DNA of 64,000 nt from an uncultured Aquimarina sp. (lineage in GTDB: Bacteria; Bacteroidota; Bacteroidia; Flavobacteriales; Flavobacteriaceae), in contig CANMWA010000013.1 in NCBI GenBank assembly GCA_947501475.1, positions 1-64,000 of the forward strand, written 5' to 3'. Each line of letters opens with the position of its first letter. Position 1 is the first letter of the stretch. The notes under the pieces were generated by a model. That model made no database searches. It saw nothing but the letters and a program-made list of their open reading frames with translations, and was not told the origin of the DNA. This document shows positions 26,201-34,226 of the stretch, piece by piece. The translations under genes and the position numbers were made by a program.

Positions 26201-27409
26201 ATGCGTTTACACAGAAACCTTGTCTTTGCCGTTATCGATGGTTTAAATGAAATATTTAATAAAGGTGCTTATGCAGACAAAGTCGTTCAAAAACTACTGA
26301 AACGTGATAAAAGATGGGGATCTAGAGATCGAGGTTTTGTAGCAGAAACAGTATATGAAATAGTACGTTGGAAACGCTTGTATGCAGAAATTGCAGAAGT
26401 AAAAGAGCCATTTTCTAGAGAGGATTTATGGCGAATTTTTGCTGTTTGGGCAACATTAAGAGGTATTTCGCTCCCAGATTGGAAACAAATCGCCCCTACC
26501 CCAACCCGACGTATCAAAGGTCGTTTTGATGAGTTAAGCAAAACCAGAAAATTTAAAGAGTCTATTCCTGATTGGTTAGACGAACTTGGCGAGAAAGAAT
26601 TAGGTAAACATTGGACCAAAGAAATTAGTGCGCTAAACGAACAAGCCCCGGTAATTCTTCGTACCAATACATTAAAAACAACAAGAGATAAGCTTAGAGG
26701 TGCACTCGAAGACGAAAATATAGATACCGAATTTATTACAGGATATCCCGATGCCTTAAAACTTGTAGAAAGAACAAATGTCTTTACTACAGAAGCTTTT
26801 AAAAATGGCATGTTTGAAGTACAAGATGCATCTTCACAATTAGTGGCAGATTTTCTAGACGTACAACCAGGACAACGAGTTGTAGACACATGTGCGGGTG
26901 CGGGTGGCAAAACGTTACATCTAGCAGCACTTATGCAAAACAAAGGGCAAATTATCGCTATGGATATCTATGAAAATAAACTTAAAGAGCTTAAAAGAAG
27001 AGCCCGCAGAGCTGGTGCTCATAATATAGAGCCAAGAGTTATCGAAAGCACAAAAGATATCAAAAAACTATATAATAAAGCAGATCGAGTATTAATCGAT
27101 GCTCCATGTAGTGGTTTAGGAGTATTAAGTCGAAATCCAGATGCAAAATGGAAACTGCAACCAGAGTTTCTAAATACTATAAAACAAACGCAATCCGAGA
27201 TTCTAGACAATTATTCTAAAATGGTAAAACCAGAAGGTAAACTAGTTTATGCCACCTGCTCTATACTGCCATCAGAAAATCAGGATCAAGTAAAAAAATT
27301 CATTTCTTCAGAAGCAGGTAAAGATTTTACTATGATCAAAGACAAAAAAATATTATCTCATCAATCAGGTTATGATGGGTTTTATATGGCATTACTACAA
27401 AGAAAGTAA
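26201..27409 (+). CDS. RsmB/NOP family 16S rRNA m5C methyltransferase
   Basis: A 402-residue SAM-dependent RNA methyltransferase. An NusB-like helical N-terminal domain (LVFAVIDGLNEIFNKGAYADKV, DRGFVAETVYEIVRWKRL) precedes the catalytic domain: DTCAGAGGKTLHLA is the SAM-binding motif I, VLIDAPCSGLGVLSRNP carries one catalytic Cys and LVYATCSILPSENQDQV the second, which is the paired-Cys mechanism of m5C enzymes. The substrate is likely C967-type cytosine in 16S rRNA by family assignment. It may be called RsmB; the NusB-like part is weak so the symbol is not given. Confidence 0.88.
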   Translation: MRLHRNLVFAVIDGLNEIFNKGAYADKVVQKLLKRDKRWGSRDRGFVAETVYEIVRWKRLYAEIAEVKEPFSREDLWRIFAVWATLRGISLPDWKQIAPTPTRRIKGRFDELSKTRKFKESIPDWLDELGEKELGKHWTKEISALNEQAPVILRTNTLKTTRDKLRGALEDENIDTEFITGYPDALKLVERTNVFTTEAFKNGMFEVQDASSQLVADFLDVQPGQRVVDTCAGAGGKTLHLAALMQNKGQIIAMDIYENKLKELKRRARRAGAHNIEPRVIESTKDIKKLYNKADRVLIDAPCSGLGVLSRNPDAKWKLQPEFLNTIKQTQSEILDNYSKMVKPEGKLVYATCSILPSENQDQVKKFISSEAGKDFTMIKDKKILSHQSGYDGFYMALLQRK

Positions 27410-27510
27410 TTACAATACTCGAAATTCTGGAATTCCGATGATAACAATTTGTTTATAGCTACTACATTAATTTAGTTTGTGATTATTAAATCAACTTTAA
27501 AATTTTAATC

Positions 27511-27678
27511 ATGTACAAAAAATTAAATATAGAAGGAGCTCAAGTATTAGGCAAATCAGATCAAAAAGAAATTAATGGTAGTGGATTACCAAACAGCTGT
27601 AGTACTTTTAGAGGAGGGTGCTTTAGATTTGGTTTCGACTGTCCAGAAATTGAGTGTCGCCCATGGAATGAGCAGTGA
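27511..27678 (+). CDS. bacteriocin-like/RiPP-type small peptide with double-glycine-like leader
   Basis: A 55-residue peptide in the gap before purL. The N-terminal half, MYKKLNIEGAQVLGKSDQKE followed by INGSG, resembles the leader of flavobacterial bacteriocin-like proteins, where an LxKxEQKxINGG-type segment ends in a processing site. The C-terminal half is glycine/aromatic rich with four Cys (SCSTFRGGCFRFGF, DCPEIECRP). A strong terminator follows 22 bp after the stop. No maturase, protease or exporter gene is adjacent. Homology is by pattern recall only. Confidence 0.65.
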   Translation: MYKKLNIEGAQVLGKSDQKEINGSGLPNSCSTFRGGCFRFGFDCPEIECRPWNEQ

Positions 27679-27700
27679 TTATATTGTAATTTAATAAAAA

Positions 27701-27734
27701 AGACTGTCTAAAAAGTAATTAGACAGTCTTTTTT
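27701..27734 (+). terminator. intrinsic terminator of the small-peptide gene
   Basis: AGACTGTCTA and TAGACAGTCT form a 10-bp perfect stem with a 9-nt loop, followed by T6. It isolates the peptide gene from purL. Confidence 0.92.
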
Positions 27735-27833
27735 ATTTTGGATTATTATCATATAGATTCATTTCATGATTTATTCGGTTAACAACTCAAATATTCAATG
27801 CTAATTTTATGTAAAACTTTACATAGAAAATAG

Positions 27834-27841
27834 TAAATTTG
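27834..27841 (+). promoter_or_regulatory. -7 element TAAATTTG before purL
   Basis: TAAATTTG matches the -7 consensus and lies 33 bp before the chosen purL ATG (27875). Upstream -33 TTG is not exact. Confidence 0.5.
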
Positions 27842-27874
27842 CTGCTTGTTCAACACAACACAATTATCCAAAAA

Positions 27875-30800
27875 ATGATTCATTTCTTCGGAAACCAAGA
27901 CGAAAACGTATTTGCCGTTCAAACCAATCAAGAAATATCTACTACAACCATTAAAAAACTCACTTGGTTATTTGGCAACCAACCTCAACTATCTATGGCG
28001 TCTATTGACGCTTTTTTTGTTGGTCCTCGTGCCGCAATGATCACTCCGTGGAGTACCAACGCTGTTGAAATCACTCAGAACATGGGGGTTGAAGGGATTA
28101 TTAGAATTGAAGAATTCAAGGCAGTTTCAAAAGATTTTATAGATTTTGACCCCATGCTTTCTCAAAAATATGATGGTTTAGATCAAGGTATATATACGAT
28201 AGATATTGAACCAGAATCTATACTAGAAATTGATGATATCGGATTGTATAACGAAAAAGAGGGATTAGCATTAAATGCTGAAGAAATTGAATACCTAGAA
28301 GGAGTGAGCAAAAAAATAGGTAGAAAACTCACAGATTCTGAAGTGTTTGGTTTTTCGCAAGTGAATTCTGAACACTGCCGCCATAAAATATTTAATGGAA
28401 CATTTATAATCGATGGAGAAGAACAACCAACATCATTATTTAAACTCATAAAAAAGACTTCAGAAACAAATCCAGACAATATTGTTTCTGCTTACAAAGA
28501 TAATGTAGCCTTTATAAAAGGCCCTAAAGTCACTCAGTTTGCCCCAAAAACGGCAGATAAACCAGATTTTTATCAAGAAAAAGAATTTGAGAGTGTGATT
28601 TCACTCAAAGCTGAAACTCATAATTTTCCCACTACTGTAGAGCCTTTTAACGGAGCTGCAACTGGTTCTGGAGGAGAAATAAGAGATCGTCTGGCTGGAG
28701 GAAAAGGTTCTTTACCTCTTGCGGGAACTGCAGTTTATATGACCTCATATTCAAGGTTAGAAGAAAACCGCCCATGGGAGCAAGAGATGAAAGAAAGAGA
28801 TTGGCTATATCAAACTCCGATGGATATTTTGATCAAAGCTTCAAATGGAGCTTCAGATTTTGGGAATAAATTTGGACAACCTTTAATCACAGGCTCAGTA
28901 CTTACTTTTGAGCATCAAGAACACTTCGATAAGCTCATCGGAAAAGCTCGCAAACTTGGTTTTGACAAAGTAATCATGCAAGCTGGCGGAATTGGTTATG
29001 GTAAAGCCGATCAGGCTATCAAAGCGACCCCAAAAGCAGGTGATAAAATTGTGATTCTGGGGGGTGAAAATTATCGTATTGGTATGGGTGGTGCAGCAGT
29101 ATCCTCTGCCGATACAGGAGAGTTTAGCAGTGGGATTGAGCTTAATGCAATACAACGATCTAATCCCGAAATGCAAAAACGTGCCGCTAATGCTATACGA
29201 GGTATGATCGAGAGTGAAGAAAATGCTATTGTATCTATTCATGATCATGGTGCTGGCGGACATCTTAATTGCCTATCAGAACTGGTAGAAGAAACCGGTG
29301 GTAAAATCGATCTCGATCAATTACCTATTGGTGACCCTACATTATCCGCAAAAGAGATTATCGGTAACGAATCACAAGAACGTATGGGATTAGTTATCTC
29401 CCAAAAAGATATAGATACTTTAGAACAAATTGCAGAGCGAGAACGTTCTCCTATGTATCAAGTTGGAGATGTAACGGGTGATCATCGTTTTACTTTTGAA
29501 TCAAAAACCAAAGGAGATAAACCTATGGATCTTGCTTTAGAAGATATGTTTGGCAGTTCTCCTAAGACCATCATGACCGATCAAACCATTGCTCGTAATT
29601 ATGACGATCTTAAGTATACTGTAACTGATTTTCAAAACTATCTTGAAAAAGTCCTTCAATTAGAAGCCGTTGCATGTAAAGATTGGCTAACCAACAAAGT
29701 AGATCGCTGTGTCGGCGGTCGTGTCGCTAAACAACAATGCACAGGACCTTTACAATTGCCGTTAAACAATTGCGGAGTAATGGCATTAGATTATAATAGC
29801 AAAGAAGGAATAGCCACCAGTATCGGTCACTCTCCTATTTCTGGATTGATTGACCCTGAAGCAGGAAGTAAAAATGCTATCGCCGAAGCGTTAACAAATA
29901 TCGTCTGGGCGCCGCTTAAAGATGGGCTAGACTCCGTTTCTTTATCAGCTAACTGGATGTGGCCTTGTAAAAACAAAGGTGAAGACGCTAGATTATACAA
30001 AGCGGTAAAAGCAATTTCAGATTTTGCAATTGATTTAGGGATCAATGTTCCTACGGGCAAAGATTCTCTATCCATGAAACAAAAATATCCTAATGACGAA
30101 GTCATAGCACCTGGAACGGTAATTATATCCGCAGCTGCTAATTGTAATGATATTAATAAGGTAGTAGAACCTGTACTTCAAAAAAATGGAGGAGACATCT
30201 ATTATATCAACTTATCAAATGACAAACATAAATTAGGAGGCTCCTCATTTGCTCAAATCAATAATAAAATAGGATCAGAAGCACCTACTGTAAATAATGC
30301 AACTAATTTTAAGAAAGTATTTAATGTTATCCAGGATTTAATTAGAAAAAACAAAATTGTAGCCGGTCATGATGTTGCTTCAGGTGGTTTAATTACTACA
30401 TTATTAGAATTATGCTTTTCTGATGTTAATCTTGGTGCTATGCTTGATCTTACTAAGATTGGAGAATTAGATTCTATAAAATTATTGTTTGCCGAAAATT
30501 CAGGAATTGTTTTTCAGAGTTCACTTAATTCTGATATTGAATCCATATTATTAGAAAACGATATTCAATACTATGCTATAGGAAAAGCAATAGAAGGCTC
30601 TTCAATAACTATAAAAAACGGAAAAGATGATTTTACTTTTGATATTCAAGAATTAAGAAATATCTGGTATAAAACATCATTCTTGTTAGATCAGAAACAA
30701 ACGGCTAATGATTTAGCAAAAGATAGATATCAAAATTTCGCAAAACAACCATTAATGTTTGAGTTTCCTATTCATTTTATGGGAAGAAAACCTTTACTCG

Positions 30801-31561
30801 ACAATTCTCAACCAAGACCAAAAGCAGCGATTATTCGTGAAAAAGGGAGTAATTCTGAGCGTGAAATGGCAAATGCCATGTATCTAGCTGGTTTTGATGT
30901 AAAAGATGTACACATGACCGATTTGATTTCTGGTCGAGAGACATTAGAGGATATACAATTTATTGGAGCCGTTGGTGGTTTTTCAAATAGTGATGTTTTG
31001 GGTTCTGCCAAAGGTTGGGCAGGTGCATTTTTATATAACGAAAAAGCCAATACTGCCCTTAAAAACTTCTTTAAAAGAGAAGATACTTTATCAGTAGGGA
31101 TTTGTAATGGGTGTCAGTTATTTATGGAGCTTGAAGTTATTAACCCTGAACACAAAATACATGGTAAACTAATTCATAACGAATCTCACAAACATGAGAG
31201 CGGTTTTACTTCTGTTAAGATTCAAGAAAATAACTCTGTAATGTTATCTACTTTAACCGGAAGCACATTGGGTGTTTGGATTTCTCACGGAGAAGGAAAA
31301 TTTGACCTACCGCTATCTGAAGAGAATTATAACATTGTTGCCAAATATGGATATGCAGCATATCCCGCAAACCCAAATGGTTCTAGCTACAACACTGCCA
31401 TGATGACTGATAATACCGGTCGACATTTGGTCATGATGCCTCATATAGAACGTTCTATATTTCAATGGAATTGGGCACATTATCCCAAAGGGAGACGTGA
31501 TGAAGTTTCTCCTTGGATAGAAGCTTTTGTGAATGCTAGAAAATGGATCGAGAATAAATAA
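27875..31561 (+). CDS. purL: phosphoribosylformylglycinamidine synthase, single-chain
   Basis: About 1228 residues from the ATG at 27875; a TTG at 27839 would add 12 residues and overlaps the promoter. Converts FGAR to FGAM in purine synthesis using ATP and glutamine. Order: N-terminal PurS-like domain, linker with FSQVNSEHCRHKIF, two AIRS-like halves (KAETHNFPTTVEPFNGAATG and later GRVAKQQCTGPLQLPL), and the C-terminal glutaminase with GICNGCQLFMEL (catalytic Cys) and a late HIERSIF. This is the large single-chain form found in Proteobacteria and Bacteroidota. Confidence 0.96.
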   Translation: MIHFFGNQDENVFAVQTNQEISTTTIKKLTWLFGNQPQLSMASIDAFFVGPRAAMITPWSTNAVEITQNMGVEGIIRIEEFKAVSKDFIDFDPMLSQKYDGLDQGIYTIDIEPESILEIDDIGLYNEKEGLALNAEEIEYLEGVSKKIGRKLTDSEVFGFSQVNSEHCRHKIFNGTFIIDGEEQPTSLFKLIKKTSETNPDNIVSAYKDNVAFIKGPKVTQFAPKTADKPDFYQEKEFESVISLKAETHNFPTTVEPFNGAATGSGGEIRDRLAGGKGSLPLAGTAVYMTSYSRLEENRPWEQEMKERDWLYQTPMDILIKASNGASDFGNKFGQPLITGSVLTFEHQEHFDKLIGKARKLGFDKVIMQAGGIGYGKADQAIKATPKAGDKIVILGGENYRIGMGGAAVSSADTGEFSSGIELNAIQRSNPEMQKRAANAIRGMIESEENAIVSIHDHGAGGHLNCLSELVEETGGKIDLDQLPIGDPTLSAKEIIGNESQERMGLVISQKDIDTLEQIAERERSPMYQVGDVTGDHRFTFESKTKGDKPMDLALEDMFGSSPKTIMTDQTIARNYDDLKYTVTDFQNYLEKVLQLEAVACKDWLTNKVDRCVGGRVAKQQCTGPLQLPLNNCGVMALDYNSKEGIATSIGHSPISGLIDPEAGSKNAIAEALTNIVWAPLKDGLDSVSLSANWMWPCKNKGEDARLYKAVKAISDFAIDLGINVPTGKDSLSMKQKYPNDEVIAPGTVIISAAANCNDINKVVEPVLQKNGGDIYYINLSNDKHKLGGSSFAQINNKIGSEAPTVNNATNFKKVFNVIQDLIRKNKIVAGHDVASGGLITTLLELCFSDVNLGAMLDLTKIGELDSIKLLFAENSGIVFQSSLNSDIESILLENDIQYYAIGKAIEGSSITIKNGKDDFTFDIQELRNIWYKTSFLLDQKQTANDLAKDRYQNFAKQPLMFEFPIHFMGRKPLLDNSQPRPKAAIIREKGSNSEREMANAMYLAGFDVKDVHMTDLISGRETLEDIQFIGAVGGFSNSDVLGSAKGWAGAFLYNEKANTALKNFFKREDTLSVGICNGCQLFMELEVINPEHKIHGKLIHNESHKHESGFTSVKIQENNSVMLSTLTGSTLGVWISHGEGKFDLPLSEENYNIVAKYGYAAYPANPNGSSYNTAMMTDNTGRHLVMMPHIERSIFQWNWAHYPKGRRDEVSPWIEAFVNARKWIENK

Positions 31562-31652
31562 TAATTATTTAAAAAGTTATTCTTCAAACTAAGAAAAGTT
31601 AAAGAATGAACTGAATAAAGAACAAATATATTAACAAAAACAATAAAATATT

Positions 31653-31684
31653 AAGGAGTTATCAAATTAAAGCTCCTTTTTTTA
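31653..31684 (+). terminator. weak terminator after purL
   Basis: AAGGAG and CTCCTT form a 6-bp stem with a 14-nt A/T-rich loop followed by T7. Confidence 0.55.
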
Positions 31685-31727
31685 TATATTAGAGTTGTGT
31701 ATTATTAGATTTTTTATAATTTGCGAA

Positions 31728-31744
31728 ACTATGCACGCATAATA
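31728..31744. promoter_or_regulatory. operator-like site before the acyl-CoA ligase gene
   Basis: ACTATGCACGCATAATA contains the perfect palindrome TATGC-AC-GCATA. The identical 17 bases occur in reverse orientation at 33701-33717, before the MarR gene. It lies 48 bp upstream of the ligase ATG. Predicted target of the MarR regulator of this locus. Confidence 0.72.
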
Positions 31745-31791
31745 GTTTTTGATGCACTCTTAAACTTTTATGAAATATATTAAAACAACTT

Positions 31792-33564
31792 ATGACGACA
31801 ATTACTAGATTATTTGATTTTCCACACTATCAACTAAAAAATTTCAATTTAGACAAGGCTTTAATAACTAAATATGATGGCGAATGGATTGCTACATCAT
31901 CTGCAGAATATGTAGAAAAAGCAAACCAAATTAGTCGTGGTCTTCTAAAATTAGGCGTAAAACCTAATGACAAAGTAGCAATTATATCTTCAAATAATAG
32001 AACTGAATGGAACATTACAGATATAGGAGTTCTTCAGATTGGTGCACAAGATGTACCTATCTACCCCACGATATCACAAGATGACTACGAATACGTTCTA
32101 AATCATTCAGAATCAAAATATTGCTTTGTTTCAGATGAAGAAGTATATCAAAAAGTAAAAAATATCCAAGACAAAGTACCATCTTTAAAAGAAGTCTATT
32201 CTTATGATGATATTAAAGGATGTAAAAGTTGGAACGAAGTCTTAGAACTAGGTAAAGACGATAGCAACCAGGAAGAAGTAGAAAAAATCATGGCTTCAAT
32301 TACAGAAGATGACTTAGCTACTCTAATATATACATCTGGAACTACGGGTAGACCCAAAGGAGTTATGCTTAGTCATAAAAATGTAGTGAGTAATACATTG
32401 GCAGCTTCTACACGATTTCCACTAGTTCCTGGTAATATTAAAGCATTGAGTTTTTTACCTGTATGTCATATTTATGAGAGAATGACCATGTATCTTTATC
32501 AGTATTTAGGAGCAAGTATTTATTTTGCAGAATCTATAGAGGCTATTAGTGATAATTTAAAAGAAGTTTCTCCTGAGATCATGACAGCAGTACCTAGATT
32601 GCTTGAAAAAGTTTATGATAAAATTATTGCAAAAGGTGCAGATCTTACTGGTATTAAAAAGAGGCTATTCTTTTGGGCAGTAGAATTAGGATTAAAATAT
32701 GAACCTTATGGAGCTAATGGCTGGTGGTATGAAAAAAAACTAGGCCTTGCCCGAAAATTAATCTTTAGCAAATGGCAAGAAGGTCTAGGTGGTGAGTTAA
32801 AAATAATCGCATCTGGAAGTGCTGCATTACAACCCCGACTAGCAAGAGTATTTAATGCTGCTGGACTTAGTGTTATGGAAGGATATGGATTGACAGAAAC
32901 ATCTCCTGTAATTTCTGTAAATGATGAAAGAAACAATGGATTCAAAATTGGCACTGTTGGAAAAATACTTCCAAACACAGAAGTGAAAATTGCTAAGGAT
33001 GGTGAAATCCTGGTAAAAGGTCCTCAAGTAATGCAAGGATATTACAAAGATGAAGAAAAAACCAATGAAGCTTTAAAAGGTGGATATTTTCACACTGGTG
33101 ATATAGGTGAGATTGATAGTGAAGGTTTTTTACGCATCACTGATCGTAAAAAAGAAATGTTTAAAACTTCTGGTGGTAAATATGTAGCTCCACAAGTAAT
33201 TGAAAATGCTATGAAACAATCTCGTTTTATAGAACAAATCATGGTCGTTGGAGAAGGAGAAAAAATGCCTGCAGCATTTATACAACCAAATTTTGAATTT
33301 TTAAAAGATTGGGCAGAACGCAAAGGTCTTAAAATAGGAAATTCTACTCAAGATATGATTAGTAACCAAGAGGTCATTGATCGTTATCAAGAAGAAATTG
33401 ATGAACACAACGAAAAATTCGGAAAATGGGAACGAGTAAAGAAATTCGAACTTACTCCTGAAGAATGGAGTATCGATGCTGGTCACCTTACTCCTACAAT
33501 GAAATTAAGAAGAAAAATAATAAAAGAAAAGTACACAGCATTATATGCTAAAATTTATGGCTAA
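31792..33564 (+). CDS. long-chain fatty acid-CoA ligase (AMP-dependent)
   Basis: A 590-residue ANL-superfamily enzyme that activates fatty acids with ATP and CoA. Visible motifs: the P-loop LIYTSGTTGRPKGVMLSHKN (about 180-200), VMEGYGLTETSPVISVN (about 360-377), GYFHTGDIGEIDSEGFLRITDRKKEMFKTSGG region (about 428-465) with the conserved hinge Asp-Arg and a late catalytic Lys in MKLRRKII. The length and GEGEKMPAAFIQPNF insertion fit the FAA1/FadD15 group. The operator upstream puts it in the same regulon as the beta-oxidation operon that follows 190 bp later; it supplies the acyl-CoA substrate. Confidence 0.93.
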   Translation: MTTITRLFDFPHYQLKNFNLDKALITKYDGEWIATSSAEYVEKANQISRGLLKLGVKPNDKVAIISSNNRTEWNITDIGVLQIGAQDVPIYPTISQDDYEYVLNHSESKYCFVSDEEVYQKVKNIQDKVPSLKEVYSYDDIKGCKSWNEVLELGKDDSNQEEVEKIMASITEDDLATLIYTSGTTGRPKGVMLSHKNVVSNTLAASTRFPLVPGNIKALSFLPVCHIYERMTMYLYQYLGASIYFAESIEAISDNLKEVSPEIMTAVPRLLEKVYDKIIAKGADLTGIKKRLFFWAVELGLKYEPYGANGWWYEKKLGLARKLIFSKWQEGLGGELKIIASGSAALQPRLARVFNAAGLSVMEGYGLTETSPVISVNDERNNGFKIGTVGKILPNTEVKIAKDGEILVKGPQVMQGYYKDEEKTNEALKGGYFHTGDIGEIDSEGFLRITDRKKEMFKTSGGKYVAPQVIENAMKQSRFIEQIMVVGEGEKMPAAFIQPNFEFLKDWAERKGLKIGNSTQDMISNQEVIDRYQEEIDEHNEKFGKWERVKKFELTPEEWSIDAGHLTPTMKLRRKIIKEKYTALYAKIYG

Positions 33565-33614
33565 TTCAATTCACTGATTACTAAGTAAAAGCATAAACTT
33601 AACTGTAAATCAGT

Positions 33615-33643
33615 AAACTCCTCATTTTATGAGGAGTTTTTTT
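33615..33643 (+). terminator. intrinsic terminator of the ligase gene
   Basis: AACTCCTCAT and ATGAGGAGTT pair with a 3-nt loop, followed by T7. Separates the ligase from the marR operon. Confidence 0.9.
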
Positions 33644-33700
33644 ATTAATTCAGCAGAATAACGTAAATTACTTCATAAATTCTTAAATTTTTAAGCTATT

Positions 33701-33717
33701 TATTATGCGTGCATAGT
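33701..33717. promoter_or_regulatory. operator-like site before the MarR gene
   Basis: TATTATGCGTGCATAGT is the exact reverse complement of the 17-mer before the ligase gene. It is 37 bp from the MarR ATG, just upstream of a possible -7 box TACCTTTA (33729-33736), where a repressor would block RNA polymerase. Supports autoregulation. Confidence 0.72.
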
Positions 33718-33754
33718 AAATTTTACTTACCTTTACATTCATAATATTTTTTGA

Positions 33755-34210
33755 ATGAGAGAAAAGACAATTGATTATGCATTAAGAGCTACCTGGATGG
33801 CAGTTGCAAAAATGTATAATGAAGAAGCCGGTAAAAAAGGAAGCACAATGGCGACTGGATTTGCTTTACTAAGTATAGACCCAGAAACCGGTACTCCTTC
33901 AACCTCGCTAGGTCCAAAAATGGGTATGGAGGCGACTAGCTTATCACGTACTTTGAAAACCATGGAAGAAAAAGGGTTGATTTTCAGGAAAAAAAACCCT
34001 CATGATGGCAGAGGTGTTTTAATTTATTTAACACCATTTGGTCAAGAAATGCGTAACTTCTCAAAAGAAGTGGTTTTTACGTTTGACAATACCGTAAGAA
34101 AGCATATACCAAAAGAAAAGCTTGATACCTTCTTAGAGGTATTTCAAATCATTAACGACTTGATTTCATCAAAAAAGATCTATTCAAAACAAAAATCTAT
34201 AACACCTTAA
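33755..34210 (+). CDS. MarR-family transcriptional regulator of fatty-acid oxidation
   Basis: A 151-residue winged helix-turn-helix protein. LGPKMGMEATSLSRTLKTMEEKGLIFRKKNPHDGRG is the region of the recognition helix and wing, with the DxR of MarR proteins in HDGRG. It starts the operon with the fadB/N-like, thiolase and acyl-CoA dehydrogenase genes (16 bp to the next start). By analogy with FadR of Bacillus and PsrA-type regulators it probably senses acyl-CoA; the ligand is inference. A palindromic operator before it and before the ligase gene are its likely targets. Confidence 0.85.
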   Translation: MREKTIDYALRATWMAVAKMYNEEAGKKGSTMATGFALLSIDPETGTPSTSLGPKMGMEATSLSRTLKTMEEKGLIFRKKNPHDGRGVLIYLTPFGQEMRNFSKEVVFTFDNTVRKHIPKEKLDTFLEVFQIINDLISSKKIYSKQKSITP

Positions 34211-34226
34211 CAACTTAAAGTTAAAA

